Assembly (NCBI GenBank): GCA_030323885.1
Contig: CM059191.1
Location: 101,542,292 to 101,606,291, forward strand
DNA from: Branchipolynoe longqiensis
Lineage: Eukaryota > Annelida > Polychaeta > Phyllodocida > Polynoidae
Direction of reading: 5' to 3'
Length of the DNA: 64,000 bases
Below are positions 46,102-56,544 of this stretch, one piece after another; within the stretch, counting starts at the first letter, position 1; every line of letters starts with the position of its first letter. The notes under the pieces were generated by a model, which saw only the letters and a list, made by a program, of their open reading frames with translations, ran no database searches and had not been told where the DNA came from. The position numbers and the translations under genes are program-made.

Positions 46102-49100
46102 GTTAGTCATTAGCCTCCCCCTTGGAGGGTCAGTAAAATATGAATAAGCAATGCTCAAAGTTGCATCGTCCAATGGTTTTGAGTTTCTGTCATTTTCTGA
46201 GATAAAGATATGAGGTTGATCGTTATAATCTACCATACTTTAATTTGAGGTAACTTTTATTTTAATTGGCAAACTTTGGAAATATTTGAAGTACAACCAT
46301 ACACAATTAATTTCGGCAAGCATGCCAAAACTCTGACACCATAGGCTTCTGCAGTAACATGTTCTATCCAATGGGGAGCTTTCATGAGCCAGTTCTCTCA
46401 CGATACACTTGTCGGCCATCATGGTTGGATAGAAGGGTGTTGGGGTGTGTGTGTGTTGAAACCCCAAATATGTGACAAAAATTCCTGCTTACTCTTAGGC
46501 ACACTCCAGTAGACTAGCTCGAAGCCGAGGTCCGTGTACTTCCCGTCACTCCTGAACGTGACAAAGATGGCTTCCGTCGTGGAGGTGACTGGCATCTCAT
46601 ATTTCTTCTCGCCGCAATACCGCCGTAACTGGCGGTCGTAGCTCGCCCGGCCTGAGACACACACTTATATTTAACAATATATAGGCCTATATTCAATTGT
46701 CTACCTTTGCAACACAGGCAACTAACCATTGGCGTAGGGCTAGATATGAGAAGAATGGGGTCACGGCGGATAAAAGCACCAAATTCGTTTTCATGTGATC
46801 TCCATCAAGATAGCTTTAAATTTGTTATGTGAGCCGCTTCATCAAGATGGCAGATGGTGACCATCTTGGACTTCCAAGATACTCGGCATATGAAATATAT
46901 AAGGACCAATATCTTGGCTTGCAAATCACTTAGAAATTAGGTCAATCTTGGTATCCAAATATACAATCTGTTGGCTAAAGGAATGCATTAAAGCTATTGA
47001 AAATAACACTAGGTGACTATTTGAAGCCAAGATCAAATCAGTATGTTCATTTGGGCAATGTATTCAAATAAGATTCAACTTGGGCCTTAAGCGACCAGCT
47101 GGACATACATTAATATAGGTTATATACATGTGCGTTGAAACATGGATATAACCTACATGGATTGAAGTGAACTATATTAGCTTCACATTTTAACATAACA
47201 AAACGTTTTGCTGTGATAAAAGTTGGAGAAAAACAACTAGTGATCAGAGGTTTCCAGTATGTCGCTCATGCGCCTGATCTTTGCCATGAGGGTCCCTAAT
47301 TGAAAAATACAATAGTCCAGGCAAACAGTGACTAGTGGCCATCTTGGATTTTGCCAATATGGCGGCCCCAATGAGTGTCGGCTTCAGCACTCTCCAAAAA
47401 TCAATTTAGTATGTTCTGGTCTACATCTCTGCCAAATGTCATGCTTGTATACTAATCTTCACGATAATCTCACTAAGGGGCTTAACACATATTTATATTA
47501 ATACCTATCAAGTTCCAACATGCATGAATTGAACTTTATTAGCTTCACTGTTCAACATAAAACATTTTGCTGTGATAAAAATTAAATATACTCGTTAGGA
47601 GAGGTTTCTAGAATGTCACTGACATACCTGATCTTTGCTATCAGGTTTGAAAAATACAATCCATATTGCTGTTACCTATCAACTTCCGACATGCATGTAT
47701 AATAACATTATCTGTCACATTTACAACTGTAAAGCTCCGTGCATTTCCAGTGTGCTGTCTTAGATGAGCACCTTCAACCACATCAATTTGCGCTTGTACA
47801 ACTGCATTTGACCAGTTCAATGCAGGCTTTCAAAGCGATTAGTAGAGTGCTCCTAACAGGAAGCCAGAACTGCCGGTCTCGATCCAATGTCTATGCACAT
47901 CCTTCTGGACTGGGTGTTGACTTACGGGCCAGTTCAGATGTCACCCAGATCACCAGACTGATAGGCAACTCGCTTTGAATGTTGCAGCAGGGAAACTTGA
48001 GTTGGTGGAATGTGTTCATTCATTTTGTTCTTCTGACAGAAAAACATTTTCCATGCTTCATTGACAGATTCCAAATCACTTCATTTTATTATAAAGGATG
48101 ACTGTATAGCAGTCGATAAGTTTAATCTGGCGTTCTCTGTGGCGGAGTGGTTAGAGTGTCTGACTTTTTTCTAGGTCAGACTCCTAATCTGAGGGTCGGC
48201 GGTTCGATTCCCTGTGCCCCCACCTCTGCCAATTTGGATTTCCACCGCTGTGTATAACTTACAGCGTCATCAAAGGCCGGTTGCTCTCATACCATGTCTA
48301 TGTGGTGTGGGAGGTTAAAAATCCCTTGGGTCGGTAAAAGTGTAGGTTCGGGCTTTCTATCAACCAGCAGTGGAATGAGGAAGACCAGTCGTCTATGACT
48401 GAAATTTCCCCTGCTTAAACAACTAATGGACAACAACAACAAAAACAAAACAAAAAAAGTGTGGATCTGCTATGGTGACAGGAGTGTGCAGATTCACTGC
48501 CATGTAGTTGAAGGCATATGTGACCTTGGAGTAGGATGTCCAAGCCTCCCATGCTGACTTCTTCCCACAGAATGATGAGCTTGTATTACAGCCTGTCTAA
48601 CAGCGTAATATGTGAAGTGATGTTGACTTGTCTTTCCCCAGAGCATGACAGGTGGTATTTATATGAAGATATGTGTAGTTCTTGGCAGTGACAAAAGTGA
48701 CCCAGATGTCTGCAGCTGGATACTTGGTAAAACCACCATCACACCAAAGTAGTTCTTACTACGTTCTTGAAAATGTTGCCGAACGGGCTCAAACTGTGTG
48801 CGAATGTAGTGAACATAGTAGCAACGTTTTACTAACTGTTTATGAACTGCATGGACAGGCAAGGACGGAAGGCAGCTCTAGAACTTTGAGCATGTTCAAA
48901 ATTTTCGCCGGCCACGTTCTACCCCATTTTAGATTGGGGTCGGACTTTTTGAGAACTAGTTTGGTGTGATGGGGGTGTAAGCAGTGCATGGACATTGCCA
49001 ATGAGGGTAACAGCACCATCTGTATCCATAGTGCATAGGGCAACTAACTGGTGAATCAGTATCCTGGTGTCGGCCTCTTCATGGTCACATGACAGCATGG

Positions 49101-52100
49101 AGTGGCCGGTGTCTGAGCCGACCACTCTGATGCCAGATGTAGTGAAGACCTACTTGCTATGTGACCAGGCATTGGATGCAATCTTCTTGGAGAGGAAGGT
49201 ATAGAGATCCTGTTTGTTCTTGCGGTCACACAGGAAAGAAAGAAACTATTGAATATAATAATAACAAAACAGTCTTGCTATGTGTACAGCCTATATTTAT
49301 TATGTAAGTTGGTGGATGGCAACCCTTTGACTGTGAGTGGGTATGTGTATGGAATTATGAATTGATGGCTGGTGGGTGGGAAAAATGAGTACGCACCATC
49401 CCTGATGTCCAGATAGTCCTCATTGCAGGTCGCCGAGTTGCGGATGTTTGTGTTTTGGATGTTGAAGCGGACTACTTCCCAGTCGTTACTGACGCTAATT
49501 TCCCACCGGCTGAACACATTGCTGTAAAGGCACAATGGAAGTTAGTGTCAAGTACAATCTTTGTTTCGTTTGTTTATTGAGCTTTACATCCTGTCAACAT
49601 ATATGATCATATCAGGACAGCTGCCAACTTGTGACAATGCACACTCATGGCGACCTTATAGTTCTGCCCCAATGGGAGACCAGGCCACCAGCACCATGAC
49701 TCAAATTCCCACTCAGTCACATTATTCTGATACTGAGCTAACCAGGTCTTTGCCTATCCTAGTCATGCCGAGCACCAGGCTAGTGACAAGTGTTAATTAT
49801 CTAAGTCATTGCTAGTAAGTAAAATAGTTATTGTTGACTCTGTGTATTAAGTATGTTAGCAATACTACATCTATTTAATCTATCCTACAAAATGTATCCA
49901 AATTATGCTTATGTGATTTTGTGAAAAGGTGAAAATTTGCATAGTGACACCATGTATCTACCCTAATGCTTTTTTCAACTTTTTTATTGTAAGACACGGT
50001 CTTATTTGCTTAACTGTAATCAATCAAATCTTGTTTGAATTTGTTGTCTGTGTTAAAATGATGTTATGGATATGTGTTAAAATGATGTTATAGGTGGAAG
50101 TTACACAGTTAATTTTAACGGCTTTCTCAATTTGTATTAGATCAAAATCAAAAAGTGAAAAGCCAAAATTTAAACTGATATATATGCAAAACATATAAAC
50201 CTTCATATGAATATGGATTCTGCTATTATTTGGAATGTTTTTTGCTATTATTTGGAATGTTTTCTGCTATTACTTGGAATGTTTTCACTTTTGGCTCCCA
50301 TGTCACAAAAGTGGTACACAACTTCTGAGAACGACCGAGATACATAAGCCGTGTTCACACGGGAAAAGTTTACGCCGATTTATACAAGGCGGATAATATA
50401 AACCGAACTAGTGTCGCATTCACACGGGCAGTACTTGGGCCGGAAATCGATATCAGCGCATGAGCAAGTCCATACTAACCAGCACCAGTTGTCTGAGAGA
50501 GTGTGGGTTCGACCTAGATATGTATAGACTGAATCATATTGTTTTGGAACTGTAAAAACTTCTGCTGGGCAGTAAAAACCTTAAAATAAATCATGAACAA
50601 AATATCTGTGCACCTCTAGCAGGTTCATAGACCAAATTATATAATATGCGCTTTTGATCGACCGGAAAGTCAACAAACTAAGGTCTCGACTGCGCATGCA
50701 TGTGATGTCCTTAATCTGCCTCAAGTAAGTCGGTTGCGTTCACACGGGCGATATAAGTCGAATCATAAAATTCGGTTCATATAAACCACCTCTGTAGGTG
50801 GTTTATATGAACCGAATTATATGATACGAATCAGCCCTAAACCGCCTCAGCCGCGCGTTCACACGTGAAATGTATCCCAAATTATACAAGTCGATTTTTA
50901 TGATTCGAATTAACTGCCCCGTGTGAACAGGGCTATAGAAATAGTAGACTCACTTGTAGTAGCCAGTGGGGTAGTTCAGGGAGTGCAGGATCCGTTTATG
51001 CTTCGTTGCCGTCAGCTTCCCATTGCCCGAATCACACCAGCCCACTGAAGTGAATCAATGTAAAACATTAAAACGTTAATTTACTTCAGATCAGGATCTT
51101 GGTATTAAAGTTGCATAGTCCGGGTTTTGAGTTTCTGTCATTTTTCTGAAATATATATATTAAAGTAATTGTTAATAAATATATTAGATCGATCATTACT
51201 ATCTACCTTAGTTTAGTTTGAAGTTGCACTTATTTTAAATGGCTAACTTTTGAGATATTTGAAGTGCAAACATGTTATATTAATTTTGGCAAGCCCACCA
51301 AAACTCTGAGACTTCTGCAGGAACAGGTTATATTAAATTGATTCAGTATTCCCGTCTATGTGGCAACAAATGCTTAATAAGTGCATCAGTATCTTAGATA
51401 GATATGTAGAATCAAATCTAGATATCCCACTCAGTCACATTATCCTGGTACTGAGCATCTAGTACTTGCCCTATTGCTTTAATGCCGATCACCTGGCTAG
51501 GTAGTGACAAGTATACATTTTGTAACCATTAATTTAACTCAGCCAGGGTTTGAAAACTCATTCGATCATTATGTCTGGTTATGCCTAGGTTAGGACACTA
51601 GACTTCGAATGGCGGAAATGTAGTCTTAAATTATAAGACGACTCACGCCCGAATGATGGGAGCGTGGGTTTGAGTCCCGATCTAGGCGCAGTGTTCCACA
51701 AGTTTGCAAAACAGATTTCCACGAGGATACCGTCGAGGGGGAGGGGTGGTGATGAAAATAGGAAATATTGCGCCTAGAGCGGGAATCGAACCCGTTGCAT
51801 TCCGAGCCATTGTGCTAACCATTTTTTTTAAATATGACATATTTAAAATTTGGTTGAAGTAGTTTAAGGATAGAGACATTCCATTAACCTTGAAGTTGCA
51901 TAGTCCGATGGTTTTGACTTTCTGTAATTTTTCTGAGACAAATATATTAGATTGGTCATTATAATCTACTTTACTTTAGTTTGAAGTTACTTTCATTTTA
52001 AATGGCTAACTTTTGAGATATTTAAAGTGCAAAAATGCTAAATCAATTTTGGCAAGCACGTCAAAACTCTGACACCATAGGCTTCTGCAGTAACAGGTTC

Positions 52101-52399
52101 TATTGAATGCCTAGGTATTCCCTTCTATGTGGAAACAAATGTTTGATATGTAGTTTCAGTTAGATATGTAGAATCAAATCTAGATGAATATATAGCTTTT
52201 GAAAATTTGATATTTTCATTGGACTGTGCAGGGTTAAAGAGCTACAATAAACACGCGAGTCTTCTTGAACACAGATTACACTTTCCCAAGAGCTGCAGCT
52301 TTACTTACATCCTCATATGAATGTAACAATGGCTGACTTACCCGGAGAACTCAGTAGCAGCAACAGACAAGTAAGACACACGGAGGTTCCTGGGTACAT
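44923..52399 (-). CDS. Single-pass membrane protein with one CUB domain, complete, five coding exons
   Basis: Coding exons (read high to low): 52342-52399, 50954-51044, 49397-49521, 46493-46651, 44923-45338. They total 849 nt, 282 aa plus stop. All introns are GT-AG and all junction phases agree (V20 from G|TG, N50 from AA|C, G92 from G|GC, R145 from A|GA). Layout: signal peptide about 1-20 with a CLTCLLLLLSS core; extracellular CUB domain about 23-142 (LNYPTGYY, RFNIQNT, CNEDYLDIRDG, YCG, AIFVTFRSD, GFELVYW); transmembrane helix 159-182; then RHRIKKR and a Lys/Glu-rich, coiled-coil-like cytoplasmic tail ending STTTPV. Cysteines are C23, C82 and C104. The C82/C104 pair fits the second CUB disulfide. 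The usual partner of C23 reads Ser/Phe (FSRW in place of the common NCTW), so the first disulfide is absent. Ligand and role unknown. An AG just upstream (CTCCTGCAG) could allow an earlier non-coding exon. Confidence 0.9.
45489..45835. mobile_element. TTAA-flanked MITE in the last CUB-gene intron
   Basis: AGCTGCATAGTCCGATG / CATCGGACTATGCAACT, with TTAA at 45485-45488 and 45836-45839. Confidence 0.85.
45841..46134. mobile_element. MITE, ACCGACCCCC ends, with expanded (TA)n
   Basis: ACCGACCCCCC at the left, GGGTCAGT at the right. The block GGGTATTGTTTATGTATATA...CATGTTAGTCATTAGCCTCCCCC is shared with 62158-62402. The (TA) tract is about 62 bp here and only a few bases there. Confidence 0.65.
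46157..46370. mobile_element. TTAA MITE, left part
   Basis: AAAGTTGCATCGTCCAATGGTTTTGAG and the following family blocks to about GCAGTAACATGTTCTAT; right half missing. Confidence 0.65.
46735..47719. other. Intron sequence, no gene seen
   Basis: CUB intron 3. Two loosely similar segments (about 47150-47290 and 47510-47650) share GCTTCAC-TTTAACATAA-AAACATTTTGCTGTGATAAAA. Confidence 0.45.
48125..48455 (+). mobile_element. SINE, family 2, full length, inserted in the pseudogene
   Basis: Leu/Ser-tRNA-like head with a long variable arm: A box TGGCGGAGTGGTTAGAGTG, B box GCGGTTCGATTCCC. A body of about 200 bp follows, with a CAACAACAACAAAAAC-type tail. Best copy in the window. Confidence 0.85.
48731..48977. 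mobile_element. MITE, CACCCCCATCACACCAAACTAG, with TAA duplication
   Basis: 247 bp with inverted ends around CCACCATCACACCAAAGTAG and CTAGTTTGGTGTGATGGGGG. TAA at 48728-48730 and 48978-48980. Removing it and one TAA restores the pseudogene codons LLTKYP, so the insertion boundaries are independently confirmed. Confidence 0.9.
49585..49810 (-). mobile_element. SINE, family 1, 3' part
   Basis: Blocks TCAACATATATGATCATATCAGGACAG, GTGACAATGCACACTCATGGCG and CCTAGTCATGCCGAGCACCAGGC (plus-strand reading); head absent. In CUB intron 2. Confidence 0.75.
49890..50340. mobile_element. Partial partner of the 35953-36540 MITE
   Basis: On the complement: GAGCCAAAAGTGAAAACATTCC, with three iterations of AAACATTCCAAATAATAGC. 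Matches the left arm of 35953-36540. Confidence 0.6.
50347..50934. mobile_element. MITE, AGCCGTGTTCACACGGG family, copy 2
   Basis: Ends AGCCGTGTTCACACGGGAAAAG and CCCCGTGTGAACAGGGCTA. Shares the core with 31553-32179 and contains the hairpin CGGTTCATATAAACCACCT-CTGTAGGTGGTTTATATGAACCG. Ends 20 bp from CUB exon 2. Confidence 0.85.
51105..51425. mobile_element. TTAA MITE, left part
   Basis: TTAAAGTTGCATAGTCCGGGTTTTGAG and family blocks to AGATATGTAGAATCAAATCTAGAT, where a SINE-1 fragment interrupts. Confidence 0.7.
51424..51575 (-). mobile_element. SINE, family 1, fragment
   Basis: ATCCCACTCAGTCACATTATCCTGG...GCCGATCACCTGGCTAGG (plus-strand reading) of the family body; inserted at or joined to the TTAA MITE. 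Confidence 0.65.
51583..51830. mobile_element. Two tRNA-like SINE heads in opposite orientation
   Basis: Plus strand: a head with GTGGGTTTGAGTCCCG at about 51664. Minus strand: TGGTTAGCACAATGGCTCGG...GGGTTCGATTCCCGC at about 51775-51825. Related to SINE family 3 in the minus-strand head. Confidence 0.55.
51894..52233. mobile_element. TTAA-family MITE in CUB intron 1
   Basis: AGTTGCATAGTCCGATGG / CATTGGACTGTGCAGGG, flanked by TTGA (a mutated TTAA) and TTAA at 52234-52237. Confidence 0.8.
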
Positions 52400-52439
52400 G
52401 GTCGGGCCATGCTAGTCCTGCAGGAGATGAAGCCATGGT

Positions 52440-53261
52440 GGGGCGTTAGGACAGCAGTGTTTAAGGATATTCACTGCAATCTTTATAAGATGGTAGAAGG
52501 GCCAGCTGAAGGTACCGGCAGCTCGGGCAGTCGCACAGAGCCCTAAGTGCTAGGGGACACCAAATATAATTTCCAGAAATTCTAGACCGCCCTGGTATAC
52601 TTGTAAGGGCGCCAAAGTTTAATTTGCCCAGGGCACCAACAACTCTAGGGACAATACTGGATGGTAGCTATGCTCTAGATAAATATATCACGTTAACTAT
52701 CACCAGCCTCTGACTAGACAACATAATTATCAACTCTCAGTATGTTTGACATTCGAAATGTAACGGTGTGTGGCATGTGTCATGGACACCTTGGTCATTC
52801 CCAGCCTGAAAACAAAAGGCAAAGGTTACAAAGTATCACACCACGAGGGATGTGAGCTAAGGTTTATTTATGTTGCTGATGAAATATACATGTGTGTTTC
52901 CCAAATTTATGCTTGTGTCTTTGTGCCCGATAAGCAATCTGAAAGGCTTGTCAGGCCCATAAGTTTCTCAGTGTGTTCATAATTTTAATAAATTGACTTA
53001 ATATTCCTTAGATGCAGTAGTAAAAGGAGTAGTGAATACACGATTATCTTAATAAGGTATGCAGGATTAACTCTAGATAAGTATTTAGTTTTAAAAGAAA
53101 TATAATGTTTTCATCGGATTATGTATCTTTAAACCCTGATTGAATGGACGTCAACTCACAAGTATTACTTGTCTACAACATAATCCATTGGTTTTGAAGT
53201 TTTTGTCATTTTGTATAGTGAGATGCATTAGGTTGACAATTATAACGAGCTCTGCTTTTTA
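52440..53261. other. Upstream of the CUB gene; no gene seen, one TTAA MITE remnant
   Basis: A TTAA MITE end lies at about 53060-53132 (TCATCGGATTATGTATCTTTAA). The rest is unique sequence that should include the CUB promoter, not pinpointed. Confidence 0.45.
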
Positions 53262-53674
53262 CCCCCATCACACCAAACTAGTTCTCAAAACGTCCGACCC
53301 CATTCTAAAACGGGCTGTGATCGGGGTAGAACATGTAACTTTGGCGTTGATGCTACTTTGTTTGTGCAATTGATGCCTGATTGCACCACGTCGTAACACG
53401 TTCCTAGTATGATCGAAATACAACAATTCCGTTTGTAGTATGTTTCTAGTATGTCCATATCATTTTAAGTATGTTGTCACACCATCTAATTTATGAACGG
53501 GATTGTTGCAAGAAAATGTTGAGCATCCTCAAAGTTCTAGAGCACCATTCCGTCCTAGCCCGTCATTCGGTTCGTAAAAAGTTGCTACTAGTCCATTCCG
53601 TTCACAGACAGTTTGAGCCCGTTCAGCAACATTTTCAAGAACGTAGTGAGAACTGGTTTGGTGTGATGGGGGTA
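53262..53674. mobile_element. MITE, CCCCCATCACACCAAACTAG, TTA-flanked
   Basis: Same family as 48731-48977, in opposite orientation and longer (413 bp). TTA at 53259-53261 and 53675-53677. Shares the arms GTCCGACCCCATT and GAACGTAGTGAGAACTGG. Confidence 0.9.
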
Positions 53675-53984
53675 TTAGTTTGTTGTAACTTGTATGGTGT
53701 TCAGTCTAAACTGGGGAATATTTGAACTGAAGCATGATTTGTGTGTACAAGACAGACGGAGCCAAGCGCAATACCATTGCTATGTTATCTAGGTCACGTT
53801 GCTGCCTGTAGAAAGCAGTCAGTCGTTTGGGGCAGATGCACCCCACCCCCACACACCCCCACCCCCACCCCAACGCAAAATGAATAATGAATGCACCAGT
53901 AGCCAAGTTAGATACATAGCACCTATTCAAGGCGATATGAATTAATCAAAAGAAAAATAAATATGACAGTCAATGATTAAGCAG

Positions 53985-54180
53985 GGGAATTTTCAATTGC
54001 ATTTCAATTGCAGACAATTGGTTTTCCTCATTCCACTGCTCCTTGCCGAGCACCAGGCTAGGTAGTGACAAGTATCGATTTTTATGTCTTTGGTTTGACT
54101 TTGCCAGGGTTTGTAACCGGAGCTCGAACACCATGACCTGCCATGGAGGAAGAGGGCACTGAACTCATTCGGTCATCCTG
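53985..54180 (-). mobile_element. SINE, family 4
   Basis: Minus-strand body (GGAGCAGTGGAATGAGGAAAACC and the tail) and worn head near 54120-54175. Confidence 0.65.
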
Positions 54181-54495
54181 GAGCGGGCCATAGCTCAGGC
54201 AGTAGAGTGTCCACCTACGAAGGTGTGGGTCGGGTCATCCAATCGATCCTGCTCAGTGGACACATTTGCAATTTGGGTTATTTTCCGTTCCAACCAGTGA
54301 TCCACAACTGGTTCCTCAAAGGCTGTGGTATGTGCTGTCCTGTCTGTGGGAAAGTGCATATAAAAGACCCCTTGCTGCTTATCGGAAAGAGTAGCCTATA
54401 TGGTGGCAGCAGGTTTCCTCCAAAGAAATGTCAGAATGACTATATATTTTACATCCAATAGCTGATGATAAAAATAAATGTGCTCTAGTATAAGG
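54181..54495 (+). mobile_element. MetaSINE-type SINE, full length
   Basis: tRNA-like head (GGCCATAGCTCAGGCAGTAGAG, GTCGGGTCATCCAATCGATCC). The central block GTGCATATAAAAGACCCC TTGCTGCTTATCGG continues into GAAAGAGTAGCC. The 3' part is TTTCCTCCAAAGAAATGTC. Confidence 0.8.
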
Positions 54496-54679
54496 AGTTT
54501 ATCACCCTCTTTCCGTTTTGGCAGGGTGTGGGGTTCGAAACCTGGTCAAGCAAATGACTTTAAGATTGATACATGTATGTGGCATTACTACTAAACTAGG
54601 ATTGGGTAAAGTGTAGCGGAAAAGGGAAATCGAATTGCTCGTAATTGAAATCTCTCCTGCTTAATTAACTAATTCGGTG

Positions 54680-54905
54680 TCTGGGTGTAGTGGGTGGTGG
54701 GTGGTGGGTGTATGTGGAGTCGGTGGTGGGTGGTGTGATGAGGTGGATGCGGGCGTAGTGGGTGGTGGGTGTGGGTACTGGGTGCTGTGTGTTGTTGCTG
54801 GATGGCGTGGTGGGTGATGCGTGAAGGTGGTATAGCGTGATGGGTGTAATGGGTGGTGGGTGTAGGTAGTGGGGTGGGTGGAATGGTGTGGTGGGTGGTG
54901 GATGT
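54680..54905. repeat. GGTGGGTGG-rich minisatellite
   Basis: Irregular GTGGGTGGTGGGTGTA units; long open frames on both strands are low-complexity. Confidence 0.8.
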
Positions 54906-55099
54906 GCGTGGCACGTTGCTAGGTGAATCAGCAGTGCATCAATACGCAGGCGGGGAGGCTGGCACTGACTGCCTCCCACCAAGTGGATGCCGTAGAACTC
55001 CCGAGGTCATGATGCAATGGTATGTCAAACCAGATCGATGGGACGAGAACGAGATTGGGTAGGGGGTGGTAGAGGGAAGTCGGTTATGAGAGGAAGCAG

Positions 55100-55410
55100 C
55101 ATTCTCCTAGCAACATCTAAGGTCATATCAAAATGGGTACCGACTTGTGGCAGCGCACACTCATGGCGACTTTATACTGCTGCCCCACTGGGAGACCAGG
55201 TTGCCAGCACCATGACTCAATATCCCACACAGTTGCATTGTCCTGATACTGAGCTAACCAGTCCTTGTCCTATCCTATTAATGTCAAGTGCCAGGCTAGG
55301 TGGTGACAATTATCAATTTTGTAAATCATTGGTATGACTCAGTGGGTATTCAAACTCCAGACCTTCCACATGGGACGCTCTACTGATTCGGCCACCGCAC
55401 CCAGTTAAGG
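55100..55410 (-). mobile_element. SINE, family 1
   Basis: Near-complete minus-strand copy with head at about 55340-55405. Confidence 0.75.
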
Positions 55411-55439
55411 AAGCAGTATGTTTTATAGGTAGCATTAAG

Positions 55440-55560
55440 TCAGTTTCATTATCATACATATTTATATATATATATATTACATATATATCATATATATATA
55501 TGATATATATGACAAAGCTGCATATATATAAATATATATATACATACTTATATATGTAAG
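55440..55560. repeat. AT-rich microsatellite tract
   Basis: ATATATAT-type runs with palindromic TATATATGATATATATG. Confidence 0.7.
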
Positions 55561-55662
55561 GAAGCACGACAGGAGATGCAAATATGGCTGATACATCATT
55601 TTATTTTAAACAATCAATAAATAGCAATCGAATGAATGTACCTGGCTGGGCTACAATGCCCT
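55561..55662. repeat. Direct repeat, outer copy, near the recombinase element
   Basis: Over 90% identical to 56364-56465 by eye: GCTGATACATCATTTTATTTT, AAACAATCAATAAATAGCAA and GTACCTGGCTGGGCTACAAT. Confidence 0.85.
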
Positions 55663-56363
55663 ACTGATTAAATAAAAAAATAAAAAAGTAAAAGCAAAAT
55701 AGCGATTAATGCGTTGCTCGCCTGGGTCGATGACAATCTGACATAAGCATATTCAGCGCTAAACGGAGTGACCCAACTAGCCACGGTGCGACCCAACCAG
55801 CCGGGGTTGAACTCGTTTGAGCTCGTTTAAACTTGTTTCCGGTACAAAGGCTAGGGGACCAGGTTGGAAACTGAGCGATAATAGATGAAAACTCCTATGC
55901 CTCTGCATGAGCAAATAAATGACAGGGGACCAGGCTAGACCTCCACAGAGCTAGCAGTGTAGTAAAATATTATTTGACTATGTTGTTGTTGTTTGTTCAG
56001 ACATTATCACATATTTATGTATCTTTTCCACAGATTAAATTGTTTGAAGTATATTTGAAATTGATCTACATTGATTTCTGTTTAAATCACACAATATCAC
56101 TACTTAATGAATGGGAAACTCATCCTGCAAGGATATGCTCGATATTACCCAGTGGGAACTCGTTTTTCGTCCTTTCGTCACTGTGGACCCTTCTCCAATC
56201 TGATGCGAACGATGGGCGGCTGCAGTATATATAGTCGGTCGAGCGCCGACCAGTGGAGCAGAAGTGAACCAACCGGGCGGTTCCGCCACCATCCGCCGGG
56301 AGCAGCACAGTGCATTTTCTACCTACATCCGCATATATTAGCATATATATACGTGGGTGTAGG
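55663..56363. other. Segment between the two direct repeats
   Basis: No protein domain recognised; a GC-rich block at 56200-56320 ends in CATATATTAGCATATATATACG. May be part of the recombinase element (see findings). Confidence 0.4.
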
Positions 56364-56465
56364 GAAGCACAACAGGACATGTAAATGTGGCTGATACATC
56401 ATTTTATTTTAAACAATCAATAAATAGCAATCGAATTGAATGTACCTGGCTGGGCTACAATCCCA
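56364..56465. repeat. Direct repeat, inner copy
   Basis: Second copy of the 55561-55662 repeat, just downstream (in minus-strand sense) of the recombinase coding remnant. Confidence 0.85.
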
Positions 56466-56544
56466 AGGTCCAAAAAGACCCACCCACACAGAAAAGTATA
56501 TAGTCTCCCCCCCCCCCCCCCCCCTCCCCGCCTCAACCTAGGTT

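Larger units (their letters stand above)
47720..49240 (-). pseudogene. Second HEEADTR-family copy (middle and C-terminal parts), decayed, in CUB intron 3
   Basis: Read downwards from 49240: 'DLYTFLSKKIASNAW', then SCDHEEADTRILIHQLVAL and MDTDGAVTLIGNVHALLT (to 48981). A MITE intervenes (48731-48977). The frame resumes as KYPAADIWVTFVTAKNYTYLHI, then TGCNTSSSFCGKKSAWEAW (one in-frame stop just before TGC) to about 48460. A SINE intervenes (48125-48455). Then come NEAWKMFFCQKNKMNEHIPPT and LLQHSKRVAYQSG, and, after a stop and a frame change, LKACIELVKCSC and HWKCTE (about 47750). The order matches the canonical family. Truncated at the 5' side about 160 bp from CUB exon 3. Confidence 0.8.

Noticed and set aside
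54665..54982. Pro/His/Thr-rich ORFs on the minus strand
   Set aside because: Generated by the GGTGGGTGG repeat.
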